Shown piece after piece: positions 20,583 through 30,265 of a stretch of 64,000 nucleotides of DNA. The notes under the pieces are model-generated. The model searched no databases, was not told where the DNA came from, and was given only the letters and a program-made list of their open reading frames with translations. Within the stretch, counting starts at the first letter, position 1, and every line of letters starts with the position of its first letter. The DNA comes from Thermostichus lividus PCC 6715 (GTDB lineage: Bacteria; Cyanobacteriota; Cyanobacteriia; Thermosynechococcales; Thermosynechococcaceae), in the NCBI RefSeq assembly GCF_002754935.1, contig NZ_CP018092.1, positions 2,046,001-2,110,000 of the forward strand. The letters are read 5' to 3'. The position numbers and the translations under genes were made by a program.

Positions 20583-20888
20583 CTACCATTTCAGGAGATT
20601 AAACTTCTCCATATCGACGGTGTCGCGGTTGCGATAGATAGCCAAAATAATGGCCAAGCCTACCGCTGCCTCCGCTGCCGCCACGGTAATCACAAAGATT
20701 GCAAACACTTGACCCTTAATTTGCTGGCCATCAAGATAGTTGGCAAAGCCGATGAGGTTCAGGTTAACAGCATTGAGCAACAGTTCAATCGACATCAGCA
20801 CCCGTACGGCATTACGGCTGGTGACCAGACCGTAGATACCAATACAAAAGAGGAGTGCTGCCAAAATTAAGATATAGGTTAACTGCAT
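20583..20888 (-). CDS. ndhE: NDH-1 subunit 4L (NdhE)
   Basis: NdhE (NuoK homologue) is a 101-residue, three-helix membrane subunit of the cyanobacterial NADH dehydrogenase-like complex, which serves respiration, cyclic electron flow and CO2 uptake. It has the conserved [20 protein letters not shown] with the buried Glu of the proton path, and [20 protein letters not shown]. It is the last gene of the ndhA-I-G-E cluster, 10 bp after ndhG. Confidence 0.95.
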   Translation of the reverse strand: MQLTYILILAALLFCIGIYGLVTSRNAVRVLMSIELLLNAVNLNLIGFANYLDGQQIKGQVFAIFVITVAAAEAAVGLAIILAIYRNRDTVDMEKFNLLKW

Positions 20889-20898
20889 ACTAAATCCC

Positions 20899-21501
20899 TT
20901 ACTTTTCAGACAGAGCTACTGGTTCCCGCGGGCGTTCCGGCAATTCCAAGGGCGGGACGACCTCTTCCCCAAAGATCGGCTCTGGCTCTAGCACCAACTC
21001 GCGCCGTGCCAGCACAACTGCACCAATTAACGCCATCAAGAGCAACACCGACGCTAGCTCAAAGGGCAGCAAGAAGTCGCTGAAGAAGTGCTGGCCAATG
21101 GTTGTAATGCTGTCACTGGTGGGGGGCAGGTCGCTAATTTGCCAGGGGGTTTGCAAAATCGTCTTAGTTAACAGCGCAAAGACCCCTAGAGCCACAACTG
21201 CTGCTCCCCCCTGCCGCAGCCATCGCCCGGCTACGGGTGTGTACTCTTCCCGCTTGTTCACTAGCATGATCGCAAACAAAATCAGGACATTCACGGCGCC
21301 AACGTAAATTAAAATCTGCGCCGCCGACACAAAATCGGCGTTCATGAGAATGTATAAGCCGGAAATGCTGATGAACACACCAGCGAGCAAAAACGCAGAA
21401 TAAACAACATTCGATAGGAGAACAACCCCCAAAGCGGCTACAATCACCGCACCAGAGAGGGCAAAGAAGGTTATCGTTTGGGTCAGGGTGGCTAAGTCCA
21501 C
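20899..21501 (-). CDS. ndhG: NDH-1 subunit 6 (NdhG)
   Basis: NdhG (NuoJ homologue) is a 200-residue membrane subunit with five predicted helices: [60 protein letters not shown] with the typical [20 protein letters not shown] core, and two more. The C-terminal 35 residues are a hydrophilic Glu/Pro-rich tail. The start is GTG 21501, 11 bp after ndhI, consistent with one operon. Confidence 0.94.
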   Translation of the reverse strand: MDLATLTQTITFFALSGAVIVAALGVVLLSNVVYSAFLLAGVFISISGLYILMNADFVSAAQILIYVGAVNVLILFAIMLVNKREEYTPVAGRWLRQGGAAVVALGVFALLTKTILQTPWQISDLPPTSDSITTIGQHFFSDFLLPFELASVLLLMALIGAVVLARRELVLEPEPIFGEEVVPPLELPERPREPVALSEK

Positions 21502-21512
21502 AGCAGCGGCTC

Positions 21513-22097
21513 CTAGTTCTCAGTCGATTCATTGGCAGCGGCGATCGCTGTCTCGCTCGCCCGCTGTGCACCTGCGGGCAGATCGTGCCCCGAGAGCACA
21601 CCCGCAGGTAAGTAGGCAAATTCACGGATTGGGGTCACCATTGGGTCATCAGTGACTTTATAGGGAATCCGCCCCATGGCCACACTGTCGTAGTTCAACT
21701 CGTGGCGATCGTAGGTGGCCAGTTCGTACTCTTCCGTAACCGACAGGCAGTTTGTGGGGCAGTACTCAACACAGTTGGCACAGAAGATGCACACCCCAAA
21801 GTCAATACTGTAGTGCTTGAGTTCTTTCTTTTTAATTTCCTTGTTAAAGACCCAATCCACCACAGGCAGGTTAATAGGGCACACCCGCACACACACTTCG
21901 CAGGCAATACACTTGTCAAACTCAAAGTGAATGCGTCCTCGGAAGCGCTCTGACGGAATGAGCTTTTCGTAGGGATACTGCACAGTCACTGGTCGGCGGC
22001 GCATATGGTCAAAGGTGACCGATAATCCCTGACCAATGTATTTGGCTGACTGTACGGCTTCTTTGGCGTAGTTGCTAATTTTGTTGAGGAATTTCAT
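21513..22097 (-). CDS. ndhI: NDH-1 subunit I, 2x[4Fe-4S] ferredoxin-type (NdhI)
   Basis: NdhI (NuoI homologue) carries two [4Fe-4S] clusters in the peripheral arm, where the photosynthetic complex takes electrons from ferredoxin. The 194 residues include both cluster motifs: [20 protein letters not shown] and [20 protein letters not shown]. The C-terminal extension (after ~160) is Ala/Thr-rich. It sits between ndhA and ndhG on the same strand. Confidence 0.96.
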   Translation of the reverse strand: MKFLNKISNYAKEAVQSAKYIGQGLSVTFDHMRRRPVTVQYPYEKLIPSERFRGRIHFEFDKCIACEVCVRVCPINLPVVDWVFNKEIKKKELKHYSIDFGVCIFCANCVEYCPTNCLSVTEEYELATYDRHELNYDSVAMGRIPYKVTDDPMVTPIREFAYLPAGVLSGHDLPAGAQRASETAIAAANESTEN

Positions 22098-22126
22098 GGT
22101 TGTACCTCATCGCAGAAGGTAAACGA

Positions 22127-23245
22127 CTAACCGCCAAAGGCGACGGGAAAGGCTAACTTGAGGCCAGCGGTGAGCAAAAGGTTGACAAGGCCAACGGGCA
22201 AGAGGAATTTCCATCCCAAATCCAAGAGTTGGTCAATGCGAACCCGGGGCACCGTCCAGCGCAGGAGAATGGCCAAAAAGATAAAGAAATAAGCTTTCAC
22301 GAGGGTCATTGTAATACCGAGAACCGCAAAGGCAATCTGAAGAAAGGGGTTTGTTTCCGGCACGCCAAGGGCATCGGTAATAAAGTGCAGCGGAATGGGG
22401 AAGTCCCAACCGCCAAAGTACAGGACACTGACTAGTAGGGCGGACAGCACCAGATTGACGTAGGCTCCGAGGTAAAATAGAGCAAACTTCATCCCCGGAT
22501 ACTCGGTTTGATACCCTGCCACCAGTTCCTCTTCGGCCTCCGGTAAGTCAAACGGTAAGCGCTCGCACTCTGCCAAGGCGGCAATCCAAAAAATGAGAAA
22601 GCCAATCGGCTGCCGCCAAACATTCCAACTGAGAATGCCGTACTCGGACTGCTGCTGGACAATTTCAACGGTGCCCAAGCCGTTGGACATCATGGCAACC
22701 GCCAGTACCGCTAGGGCGAGGGGGATTTCATAGCTAATGGACTGCGCTGCTGCCCGTAGCCCCCCCAGCAGTGAATACTTATTGTTGGAGGCGTAGCCAG
22801 ACATCAGTAAGCCAATCGGCGCAATGCTGGAGAGGGCAATCCAGAGGAACACCCCCATCGCCAAATTGGAGATCAGCAGGTTTTGGCCAAAGGGGACAAT
22901 GATATAGGACAAAAAGACGGGAATCACTACCACCGCTGGCCCAAGGGTGAACAGCCACGGGTCACTGTTAGCGGGTAAAATATCTTCCTTAAATAGAAGT
23001 TTTAGACCATCCGCCAGAGGGGCTAAAATCCCCAACGGCCCAATGTATTCCGGCCCAATGCGCTGCTGCACTGCGGCTGAAATTTTCCGCTCTAGCCAGA
23101 CCGCGACTAACACCCCTACGGTGGCCACCACAAGCATAATGAGCATTGGCAAGGGGAGCCAGAGTAGTTTGGCCAGATCGTGATTGAGCCCCAAGGTTTC
23201 AAGAGCAGCAATAAACTGCCCCTGCAAGTCAATACCGGATTCCAT
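22127..23245 (-). CDS. ndhA: NDH-1 subunit 1 (NdhA)
   Basis: NdhA (NuoH homologue) is the membrane subunit that links the quinone-binding site to the proton pumps. The 372-residue polytopic protein has [40 protein letters not shown], and the conserved [20 protein letters not shown] loop rich in Glu. I chose the ATG at 23245 ([11 protein letters not shown]), which gives the usual cyanobacterial length; the open frame extends to 23326. It is the first gene of ndhA-I-G-E. Confidence 0.95.
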   Translation of the reverse strand: MESGIDLQGQFIAALETLGLNHDLAKLLWLPLPMLIMLVVATVGVLVAVWLERKISAAVQQRIGPEYIGPLGILAPLADGLKLLFKEDILPANSDPWLFTLGPAVVVIPVFLSYIIVPFGQNLLISNLAMGVFLWIALSSIAPIGLLMSGYASNNKYSLLGGLRAAAQSISYEIPLALAVLAVAMMSNGLGTVEIVQQQSEYGILSWNVWRQPIGFLIFWIAALAECERLPFDLPEAEEELVAGYQTEYPGMKFALFYLGAYVNLVLSALLVSVLYFGGWDFPIPLHFITDALGVPETNPFLQIAFAVLGITMTLVKAYFFIFLAILLRWTVPRVRIDQLLDLGWKFLLPVGLVNLLLTAGLKLAFPVAFGG

Positions 23246-23434
23246 AGCGATGAGCCGCACCCTACCTACAGACACGCTCTTCAGTATAAGGGTTTTATTT
23301 CCGTTGCGAAGATAGATCTGCGGCAAATTTTTATCACCATAAGTATTACTGATTTTTATAGTTTGCTGCCTCTAGCGGTCGCTGCTGAGATTCCACTAGG
23401 ATTGAGGAAAGCTCAATGAGGACAAAAACACACC

Positions 23435-24745
23435 GTGGCGATCGCAATCCAACATGCCGTCATCTGTACCCCTGAGGGGGAACTGCGTCAACAAGAGGTG
23501 CGCCTAGAGGGCGATCGCATCGTGGAGGTGGCGGATAGGGTCACGGTCACCGCCGAGGATACGGTGATTGATGCGACGGGGTTAACCCTCCTACCGGGCG
23601 TCATTGACCCACAGGTGCATTTTCGTGAACCGGGTCTTGAGCACAAAGAGGATTTGTTTACGGCCAGTTGTGCCTGTGCGAAGGGGGGGGTCACCTCGTT
23701 TCTGGAGATGCCGAATACCCGTCCACTCACGATTGACCAGACCAGCTTAGACGATAAGTTAGCGCGGGCGGCGGCCAAGTCAGTCGTCAACTATGGTTTT
23801 TTTATTGGTGCCACCAAAGACAATCTTGCTGTTCTCAACAGTGTGAAGCCGGTCTGCGGCATTAAGATTTTCATGGGGTCAATGCACGGACCCCTCTTGG
23901 TGGACGAAGAGCCAATCTTGGATCGTATCTTTAGCGAGGGCGATCGCCTCATTGCGGTTCATGCCGAGGATCAAGGCCGCATTCAGGCACGCCGTCAAGA
24001 GTTTGCTGGCATCACTGATGTGGCGGTTCACTCGCAAATCCAAGACGATATTGCCGCCCTCAACGCCACCCAGTTGGCCGTTAAGCTATCGCGCAAGTAC
24101 CAGCGTCGTCTGCACATTCTCCACCTGTCAACGGGGATTGAAGTGGATTTCCTGCGGGAGAATAAACCCCCGTGGGTGACGACGGAAGTAACGCCCCAGC
24201 ACCTCCTGCTGACGACCGCTGCCTACGAGACCATTGGCTCCCTTGCCCAAATGAACCCCCCCTTGCGCACAGAACTAGACAACCAGAAGCTTTGGCAGGG
24301 GTTGCTTGATGGTGTGATTGACTTTATTGCGACGGATCATGCCCCCCATACCCTCACGGAAAAAGCCCAGCCCTACCCCCAAAGCCCCTCCGGTATGCCG
24401 GGGGTGGAAACCTCACTGCCGCTGATGCTCACCCAAGCCATGGCTGGGCGCTGCAGTGTTCCCCAAGTGGTGCGCTGGATGGCAACCGCCCCCGCCGCTG
24501 CTTACCAAATTCCCCGCAAAGGCCAGATTATGCCTGGATACGATGCCGATCTGGTGTTAGTGGATTTGCAGACCTATCGTCCTGTGCTGCGGGAGGAGTT
24601 GCTGACAAAGTGCGGTTGGAGTCCTTTTGAGGGGTGGTCCCTCACGGGTTGGCCGGTCGTTACCATTGTCAACGGCGAAATCGTGTTTCGCCAAGGCAAG
24701 GTCAATACCGCTGTGCGGGGGCGAGCGCTGACCTTTGGGCAATAA
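23435..24745 (+). CDS. pyrC: Dihydroorotase
   Basis: Dihydroorotase closes carbamoyl-aspartate to dihydroorotate in pyrimidine synthesis. The 436-residue amidohydrolase shows VIDPQVHFREPGLEHKEDLF, GIKIFMGSMHG, IAVHAEDQGRI, RRLHILHLSTGIEVDFL and FIATDHAPHTLTEKA, giving the later metal His and Asp ligands. The first metal motif reads Q-V-H where many amidohydrolases have H-x-H. The start is GTG 23435. The next gene begins 37 bp downstream. Confidence 0.9.
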   Translation: MAIAIQHAVICTPEGELRQQEVRLEGDRIVEVADRVTVTAEDTVIDATGLTLLPGVIDPQVHFREPGLEHKEDLFTASCACAKGGVTSFLEMPNTRPLTIDQTSLDDKLARAAAKSVVNYGFFIGATKDNLAVLNSVKPVCGIKIFMGSMHGPLLVDEEPILDRIFSEGDRLIAVHAEDQGRIQARRQEFAGITDVAVHSQIQDDIAALNATQLAVKLSRKYQRRLHILHLSTGIEVDFLRENKPPWVTTEVTPQHLLLTTAAYETIGSLAQMNPPLRTELDNQKLWQGLLDGVIDFIATDHAPHTLTEKAQPYPQSPSGMPGVETSLPLMLTQAMAGRCSVPQVVRWMATAPAAAYQIPRKGQIMPGYDADLVLVDLQTYRPVLREELLTKCGWSPFEGWSLTGWPVVTIVNGEIVFRQGKVNTAVRGRALTFGQ

Positions 24746-24782
24746 ACAATTGCACTGCTAAAACAGTTTTCCGAGGGATATT

Positions 24783-25316
24783 ATGGCTATCTCTGCACCC
24801 AGTTCCTTTTGGCCGCCAGTGGTGGGCGATCGCGCCGCCTTTATTGCCCCCAATGCCACCCTCGTTGGCGATGTCCGCCTAGGGGCAGGCTGTAGCCTCT
24901 GGTATGGGGCAGTTGTGCGGGGGGATGTGGAATATATCGAGGTAGGTGAGCACACCAACCTTCAGGATGGTGCCATCCTCCACGGGGATCCGGGGCAACC
25001 CACAATTTTAGGAGACTATGTAACGGTAGGGCATCGGGCGGTGATTCACGGTGCCACCATTGAATTGGGCTGCCTGATCGGCATTGGGGCAGTGGTGCTC
25101 AACGGCGTGCGGGTGGGCAGCGGCAGTATTGTAGGTGCAGGGGCAGTCGTCAGTAAAGATGTGCCGCCGCGATCGCTGGTGGTCGGTGTTCCCGCCAAAG
25201 TAGTGCGAGAGGTCAGTGAAACAGAGGCAGCGGAGCTGATTAGCCATGCCCAAAAGTATGAGCAATTGGCCTATGTTCACAGTGGCCGAGGGACGAACCT
25301 TGGTTTTTATGCCTGA
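24783..25316 (+). CDS. Gamma-class carbonic anhydrase-like hexapeptide protein
   Basis: This is a left-handed beta-helix trimer of the gamma carbonic anhydrase/YrdA/PaaY group. The 177 residues hold hexapeptide repeats from ~20 to 140 and the three zinc-ligand histidines in AILHGDPG and TVGHRAVIHG. The rest of the active site, such as the CamH/Cam acid loop, is short. Catalytic activity is therefore not certain; in cyanobacteria related proteins can be NDH-1-associated or CcmM-like, but this lacks the RuBisCO-like repeats of CcmM. The gene lies between pyrC and plsX. Confidence 0.86.
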   Translation: MAISAPSSFWPPVVGDRAAFIAPNATLVGDVRLGAGCSLWYGAVVRGDVEYIEVGEHTNLQDGAILHGDPGQPTILGDYVTVGHRAVIHGATIELGCLIGIGAVVLNGVRVGSGSIVGAGAVVSKDVPPRSLVVGVPAKVVREVSETEAAELISHAQKYEQLAYVHSGRGTNLGFYA

Positions 25317-25405
25317 TTTTGCATCACTTTCGGGGATCCGTAATAGAGTAGCAAGGCAGTTCATCTGCTAAAATTCTGAAGGATTTTGTCGTAAGAGTTC
25401 AGCCA

Positions 25406-26430
25406 ATGACTCGTGCACGGATTGCTGTGGATGCCATGGGGGGTGACTATGCCCCCGATGAGATCGTTGCCGGTGCCCTCAGAGCTAGTGAAGAATTAGA
25501 TGCCGATATTTTTCTTGTCGGTGACCCTACTCAAATCCAGAATTACCTCGATCAGCACGCCCCCAGCGCCAAGCCCCAAATCGTGGCGGCCACGGATGTG
25601 GTGGATATGGACGAAGAACCCTTAGTGGCTCTCAAGCGCAAACCCAATGCCTCGATTAACGTGGCGATGGACTTAGTGAAATCAGGCCGTGCAGATGCGG
25701 TGGTTTCAGCGGGTCACTCGGGGGCAGCGATGGCAGCGGCGCTGCTGCGGCTAGGACGACTCCCCGGTATCGATCGCCCCGCCATTGGTGCTGTGCTACC
25801 TACTCTGATTGCCGGTAAGTCAGTCTTGGTGCTAGACGTTGGTGCCAATGTGGACTGCCGCCCCAAATATCTAGAGCAGTTTGCGGTGATGGGTTCCATC
25901 TATAGCAAGTATGTGCTGGATGTTGATGACCCCAAGGTCGGTCTGCTGAATATTGGTGAAGAAGACTGCAAAGGGAATGATGTTGCCCTCAGAGCGCACC
26001 AACTGCTGCGCCAAAATGACCAGATTTCCTTTTTAGGGAATGCCGAAGGCCGCGACATCATGTCTGGTCAGTTTGATGTGGTGGTTTGTGATGGCTTTGT
26101 GGGAAATGTGTTGCTGAAATTTGCCGAGTCCCTTGGGGGGTACTGGTGCAAATTCTGCGGGAAGAACTGCCCCGAGGCTGGCGGGGACAACTGGGGACGG
26201 CGCTGCTGCGCCCTAATTTGCGGCAAATTAAGCAGCGGATTGATCATGCCGAGCATGGCGGGGGGCTGCTGCTAGGGGTGGATGGCATCTGCATCATTAG
26301 CCATGGCAGCTCCCAGGCTCCTTCAATGTTTAATGCAATTCGCCTTGCTAAAGAGGCGGTGGATCATCGAGTTTCAGAGCGGATTCAAGCCTGCTACCAA
26401 CACACAGTTACCATTGAGGATCGCGCTTAG
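25406..26430 (+). CDS. plsX: Phosphate acyltransferase PlsX, frameshifted as read
   Basis: PlsX converts acyl-ACP to acyl-phosphate, the entry to phospholipid synthesis. The first frame has IAVDAMGGDYAPDEIVAGAL, SAGHSGAAMAAALLRLGRLP and VLDVGANVDCRPKYLEQFA. After FAESLGG it turns into a nonsense Cys-rich tail stopping at 26275. The correct continuation, VLVQILREELPRGWRGQLG to SSQAPSMFNAIRLAKEA-like, is in the next frame and ends at 26430. One extra G in the G6 run at 26135-26140 restores a ~341-residue protein of normal length. Because plsX is normally essential, a base-calling error is the simpler reading. The stop overlaps the fabH start by one base. Confidence 0.9.
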
Positions 26431-27410
26431 TGGGTGTTCGATTTACTGGGGTAGGAGCCGCAACCCCAACCCAAACACTAACAAACGCGCACCTCAGTGC
26501 CTTGGTGGAGACCTCTGACGAATGGATTCGCACCCGTACCGGAATTACGCAACGGCTGATTGCTGCACCCGATCAGCGTCTTGTGGATTTGGCTGCCGAG
26601 GCAGCGATATCTGCCCTAGCCATGGCAGACCTAGACCCGGCCGCCGTGGATTTAGTGATTTTAGCCACATCAACCCCCGATGATCTGTTTGGCACGGCGT
26701 GCTTAGTACAAACTCGCATTGGCGCTACGAATGCCGTGGCCTTTGACCTCACCGCTGCGTGTTCAGGGTTTATCTTTGGGCTGGTCACTGCCGCTCAGTA
26801 CCTACAAACCCGGACTTACCGCAATGCGATTGTGATTGGGGCAGATATTCTCTCGCGTTGGGTGGACTGGCAGGATCGTCGCACCTGCATTCTCTTTGGC
26901 GATGGAGCAGGGGCAATGGTGCTCCAAGCCAGTGACGTGGATCGGCTCCTGAGTTTTGAGTTACGCAGTGATGGTCGCCTTAACGAGCATTTAACCCTTA
27001 GCTTTCAGGGCAACAGCCAGCCTCTCTGTGATGCGGTGGCGATCGCCCAAGGGAGCTTTGCCCCCATTGCCATGAACGGCCGCGAAGTCTATCGCTTTGC
27101 TGTTACCCAAGTGCCGGAAGTTATTGAAAAAGCCTTGTACCGCGCCCACCTCAGTGCTGATGACATTGACTGGCTGGTGTTGCACCAAGCCAATCAGCGC
27201 ATTTTAGATGCCGTTGCCGATCGCCTCGGTGTGCCCGCCCACAAAGTCATTAGCAATGTCAGCCAGTGCGGGAATACCTCCGCCGCCTCCATTCCCATTG
27301 CCTTAACCACTCCCCTACAGCGGCAGCAGATCAAACGCGGCGACCTTATTGCCACAGCTGGTTTTGGCGCGGGGTTGACGTGGGGAGCAGCACTGTTTCG
27401 CTGGGGGTAA
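26430..27410 (+). CDS. fabH: 3-oxoacyl-ACP synthase III (FabH)
   Basis: FabH starts fatty-acid synthesis by condensing acetyl-CoA with malonyl-ACP. The 326-residue thiolase-fold enzyme shows its Cys-His-Asn triad in DLTAACSGFIFGL, WLVLHQANQRILDA and VSQCGNTSAASIPIAL, plus the FGDGAGAMVL loop. The start is GTG 26430, sharing its first base with the plsX stop TAG, so translation is probably coupled. The plsX-fabH order is conserved in many bacteria. Confidence 0.96.
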   Translation: MGVRFTGVGAATPTQTLTNAHLSALVETSDEWIRTRTGITQRLIAAPDQRLVDLAAEAAISALAMADLDPAAVDLVILATSTPDDLFGTACLVQTRIGATNAVAFDLTAACSGFIFGLVTAAQYLQTRTYRNAIVIGADILSRWVDWQDRRTCILFGDGAGAMVLQASDVDRLLSFELRSDGRLNEHLTLSFQGNSQPLCDAVAIAQGSFAPIAMNGREVYRFAVTQVPEVIEKALYRAHLSADDIDWLVLHQANQRILDAVADRLGVPAHKVISNVSQCGNTSAASIPIALTTPLQRQQIKRGDLIATAGFGAGLTWGAALFRWG

Positions 27411-27442
27411 GCGCACCGGTCAGTGCTGATCCTTACCTCCTA

Positions 27443-27670
27443 GTAAACTACTCCCAGCTAAAGCAGGGAGCTTTTAGTAGCCCTGCAGTTAGCAAGCCAA
27501 CCGCGAGCCTCTGGGGTGGTTTACAGCACCCCCAATCGACTGTTACCAGTGCCTTGAACAGCCGTTTCTGGTGTCCGCAGTACCATTATAACCTAAGGCA
27601 ACTAAAGTTGCTAAAGGAGCTTTCCTCTCCGCACTAAAGTACGGGGCTTCCAGCCCTACCCACTGTGACT
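27443..27670 (-). mobile_element. Mini-element with the ends and 3' guide-RNA region of the tnpB element at 51359
   Basis: Read on the minus strand, the left ~80 bp match 51359-51440 (GGGTAGGGCTGGAAGCCCCG, paired hairpins AAGCCCCGTACT..., GCAACTTTAGTTGC). The right ~125 bp match 52545-52655 (GTAAACCACCCCAGAGGCTC, then GGGCTACTAAAAGCTCCC and the terminal GTTTAC). The tnpB coding part between them is gone. The retained right part is where IS200/IS605 TnpB elements encode their omega/reRNA scaffold, so this is a non-autonomous derivative that may still express a guide RNA. No protein is encoded. Confidence 0.75.
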
Positions 27671-27718
27671 ATTGCAACTGCCTTCCTGCCTCAGTGACTC
27701 TTGCCATCGCTGTCGCAC

Positions 27719-29857
27719 TTAAGCGCGATAGCGTTCAACCAGTAACTGATCCACCTGCTCTCGCGTCAAAGGCCGCGAAAAGTAATAGCCTTGGGCATAG
27801 TCACATCCCAATTCCCGCAGGCGAATGACCTGATAGGCGTGCTCAACCCCCTCGGCAACCACCTCCAAATTTAGCCCCTTCGCCAAACTTAGAATCGCAT
27901 CAATGACCGAGTGCTGTTGGTTGGTCTCGGTAATTAACTTCACAAACGAACGATCCACCTTGAGACTGTCAATGGGTAAGTTAGTGAGATAGCTGAGGGA
28001 CGAGTACCCCGTGCCAAAATCATCCATGCTCAGTTTGAGGCCATGAGCCTTGAGGGCGAGCAAAATGTCCCGCACCTGCTCAGGTTTATCCATACCCACG
28101 CTTTCTGTAATCTCTAGGTGGAGAGACTCAGGGGGCACTTGGGTCTGCTCAAGCGCCGCTAGCACCTGTTCTACAAGGCTAGGATGCATGAGTTGGCGAT
28201 TGGAAAGATTCACATTGACACAGAAAGAGTGTTGGGGATACTGCTCTTGCCAGCGTTGCAGATCACGACAGACTTGCCACAATACCCAATCCCCAATCGG
28301 TACAATTAAGCTCGTTTCTTCAGCCAAAGGGATAAACCGCTCGGGGCTGAGTAACCCTTCGGTGGGATGCTGCCAGCGAATCAAGGCTTCAAAGCCGTAG
28401 AGATGATTATCCTTAAGGCAGTAAATGGGCTGATAGTGTAGTGTAAACTCGTCTCTTTCTAGGGCTTGCTGCAGTCCCACCTCTAACGACAGGCGATCGC
28501 GCGCCATCACGTGCATCTCTTCACTAAAAACTTGGTAGCAACTTCCCCCCGCCAGCTTGGCACGATACATGGCAATATCGGCATTGCGCAAATAATTTTC
28601 GGCCTTTTCAACGTTGGCAGTACGGGTAGCCACCCCAATGCTGACCCGTAGCATAATCTGTTGCTCTTTGAGCAAAAAAGGAGTGTTCAGTTCACAATGA
28701 ATGCGATCGCACACCCCCAAAGCATCGTTATTGCCATTAATATCATCCAGCAAGATGACAAATTCATCGCCACCAATGCGGGCAACTGTATCATGCGGAC
28801 GCACGATGCGCTGAAGGCGCTGTCCAAGTTCAATTAGAATGACATCCCCACAACTGTGCCCCAAACTATCGTTAATGACCTTAAAGCGGTCAATATCAAT
28901 AAACAAAATGGCAAATTTATAGTCGGGACGGCGACGACCATGCCGTACTGCCTGCTCAATGCGATCAAATAGCAACGTGCGGTTCGCTAGCCCCGTTAAA
29001 GAATCGTGAAGGGCATCGTGAAGTAACTGCGCCTCTGCTAAGCGATGTTCCGTTAAATCGGTTAACGAGCCAGCCACGCGATAGGCTTTGCCGTAAGCAT
29101 CCCGCAAGACCAACCCCCGCGCTAACGCCCAGCGATAGGAGCCATTGCGATGCTGAATGCGAAACTCTTGGTGGAAATGTGGAGTTTGGCCGCGCACATG
29201 TAAGGTTAAATTTAACTTCACCCGCTCTGCATCCTGAGGGTGGATGAGCCGTAGCCAGTCATCAATGCGATTGCCAATTTCGTGGTCTTGATACCCGAGC
29301 AGGGCTTTCCAGCGTGAGGAGTAGAACGTTTCATCGGTGATGAGGTTCCAGTCCCACACGCCATCATTCATGCCCCGAGTGAGCAACGCATAGCGATCGC
29401 TGGTTTCTAGCAGTGCCGATTGGGTGAGCTTTGCGTCGGTAACGTTGTAGCCACAGACCAAGCCCTCACCATTGGGAAAGCGCACAAACGCCCAGATCAT
29501 CTCTAACACTTGGCCATGGGCAGAATGACAGGGAATCTCTTGCCAACCAAGGGGGGGATGGAGCATCCAGTAGCGGAATTGGCGTTGGGTTTCGGGGTCA
29601 GGGAAACACTGACTCAACAAATCGCGTGAGAGTAAATCTCCTGTATCCCACCCCAAATGCGTCGTCACCTCTTGATTAATAGAAAGGACGTCGCCTTCGT
29701 TCCCGTAAAAAATCATTAATAGAGGTAGCCGTGCAAGAATTGGCCGTATTAACTCGTAAGGGTCTACACGCCCTGGAAAGTCGAATCCATAGCCTTGACA
29801 GCTAACCATGTCCTTAAGATCAAACTTGGGGTAGATAAAAAAATTATGACTTTCCAT
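27719..29857 (-). CDS. PAS-PAS-GGDEF-EAL cyclic-di-GMP enzyme
   Basis: This is a predicted cytoplasmic sensor that makes and/or degrades c-di-GMP. The 712 residues contain a PAS domain (~40-150), a PAS-PAC domain (~160-275, HFHQEFRIQHRNGSYRWALA), a GGDEF domain with an intact catalytic RIGGDEFVILLDD (motif at 362-366), and an EAL domain with FEALIRWQHP (490-492), CVNVNLSNRQL, LEITES, MDDFGTGYSSL and VAEGVEH. Both active sites look complete. No transmembrane segment is visible. It lies alone, upstream of the spacer holding the candidate 6S-like RNA. Confidence 0.92.
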   Translation of the reverse strand: MESHNFFIYPKFDLKDMVSCQGYGFDFPGRVDPYELIRPILARLPLLMIFYGNEGDVLSINQEVTTHLGWDTGDLLSRDLLSQCFPDPETQRQFRYWMLHPPLGWQEIPCHSAHGQVLEMIWAFVRFPNGEGLVCGYNVTDAKLTQSALLETSDRYALLTRGMNDGVWDWNLITDETFYSSRWKALLGYQDHEIGNRIDDWLRLIHPQDAERVKLNLTLHVRGQTPHFHQEFRIQHRNGSYRWALARGLVLRDAYGKAYRVAGSLTDLTEHRLAEAQLLHDALHDSLTGLANRTLLFDRIEQAVRHGRRRPDYKFAILFIDIDRFKVINDSLGHSCGDVILIELGQRLQRIVRPHDTVARIGGDEFVILLDDINGNNDALGVCDRIHCELNTPFLLKEQQIMLRVSIGVATRTANVEKAENYLRNADIAMYRAKLAGGSCYQVFSEEMHVMARDRLSLEVGLQQALERDEFTLHYQPIYCLKDNHLYGFEALIRWQHPTEGLLSPERFIPLAEETSLIVPIGDWVLWQVCRDLQRWQEQYPQHSFCVNVNLSNRQLMHPSLVEQVLAALEQTQVPPESLHLEITESVGMDKPEQVRDILLALKAHGLKLSMDDFGTGYSSLSYLTNLPIDSLKVDRSFVKLITETNQQHSVIDAILSLAKGLNLEVVAEGVEHAYQVIRLRELGCDYAQGYYFSRPLTREQVDQLLVERYRA

Positions 29858-30265
29858 AGTACCATCCTAGCTTATTGGCGCATCCCAGCATTAGGTGAAC
29901 GTATAGCGATAGCAGGGCAAAATTGCCTAAAAGTAGCAACCACAGTTCCTCAATTGCCCAGCCTTGAGATGCCGTGACGACCGTATAAAACGCTGATCAT
30001 AGAGTACACCTTGTTTTTTGAGTTGTTTTTTGAGACATCAAGAGATCCTAAAAGTTGTCAGGTTTTAATTGATGATTTTAAGAATTATAAACTGCAATTC
30101 ACGCTTTCTTTGTAGCTGACAATACTAAAGACTACTAATTTAAGTTTCTCTTAATTATTTACTATTTACAGATCATTTTTGGCCATTGATTGTAAACGGC
30201 TCGTGTGTGATTTAGCCATCCTTTTGATGACAAAAAATTGATAAATCTCGAATTAAAATCAGTCG
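29858..30265. other. AT-rich spacer
   Basis: This stretch of about 400 bases is markedly A+T-rich compared with its neighbours. It contains no open frame with a plausible ribosome-binding site on either strand. It should hold the promoter of the GGDEF-EAL gene on the minus side. Near its right end is TAAAAT at 30254-30259, a possible -10 box for the structured RNA that follows. I see nothing else definite in it. Confidence 0.5.
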
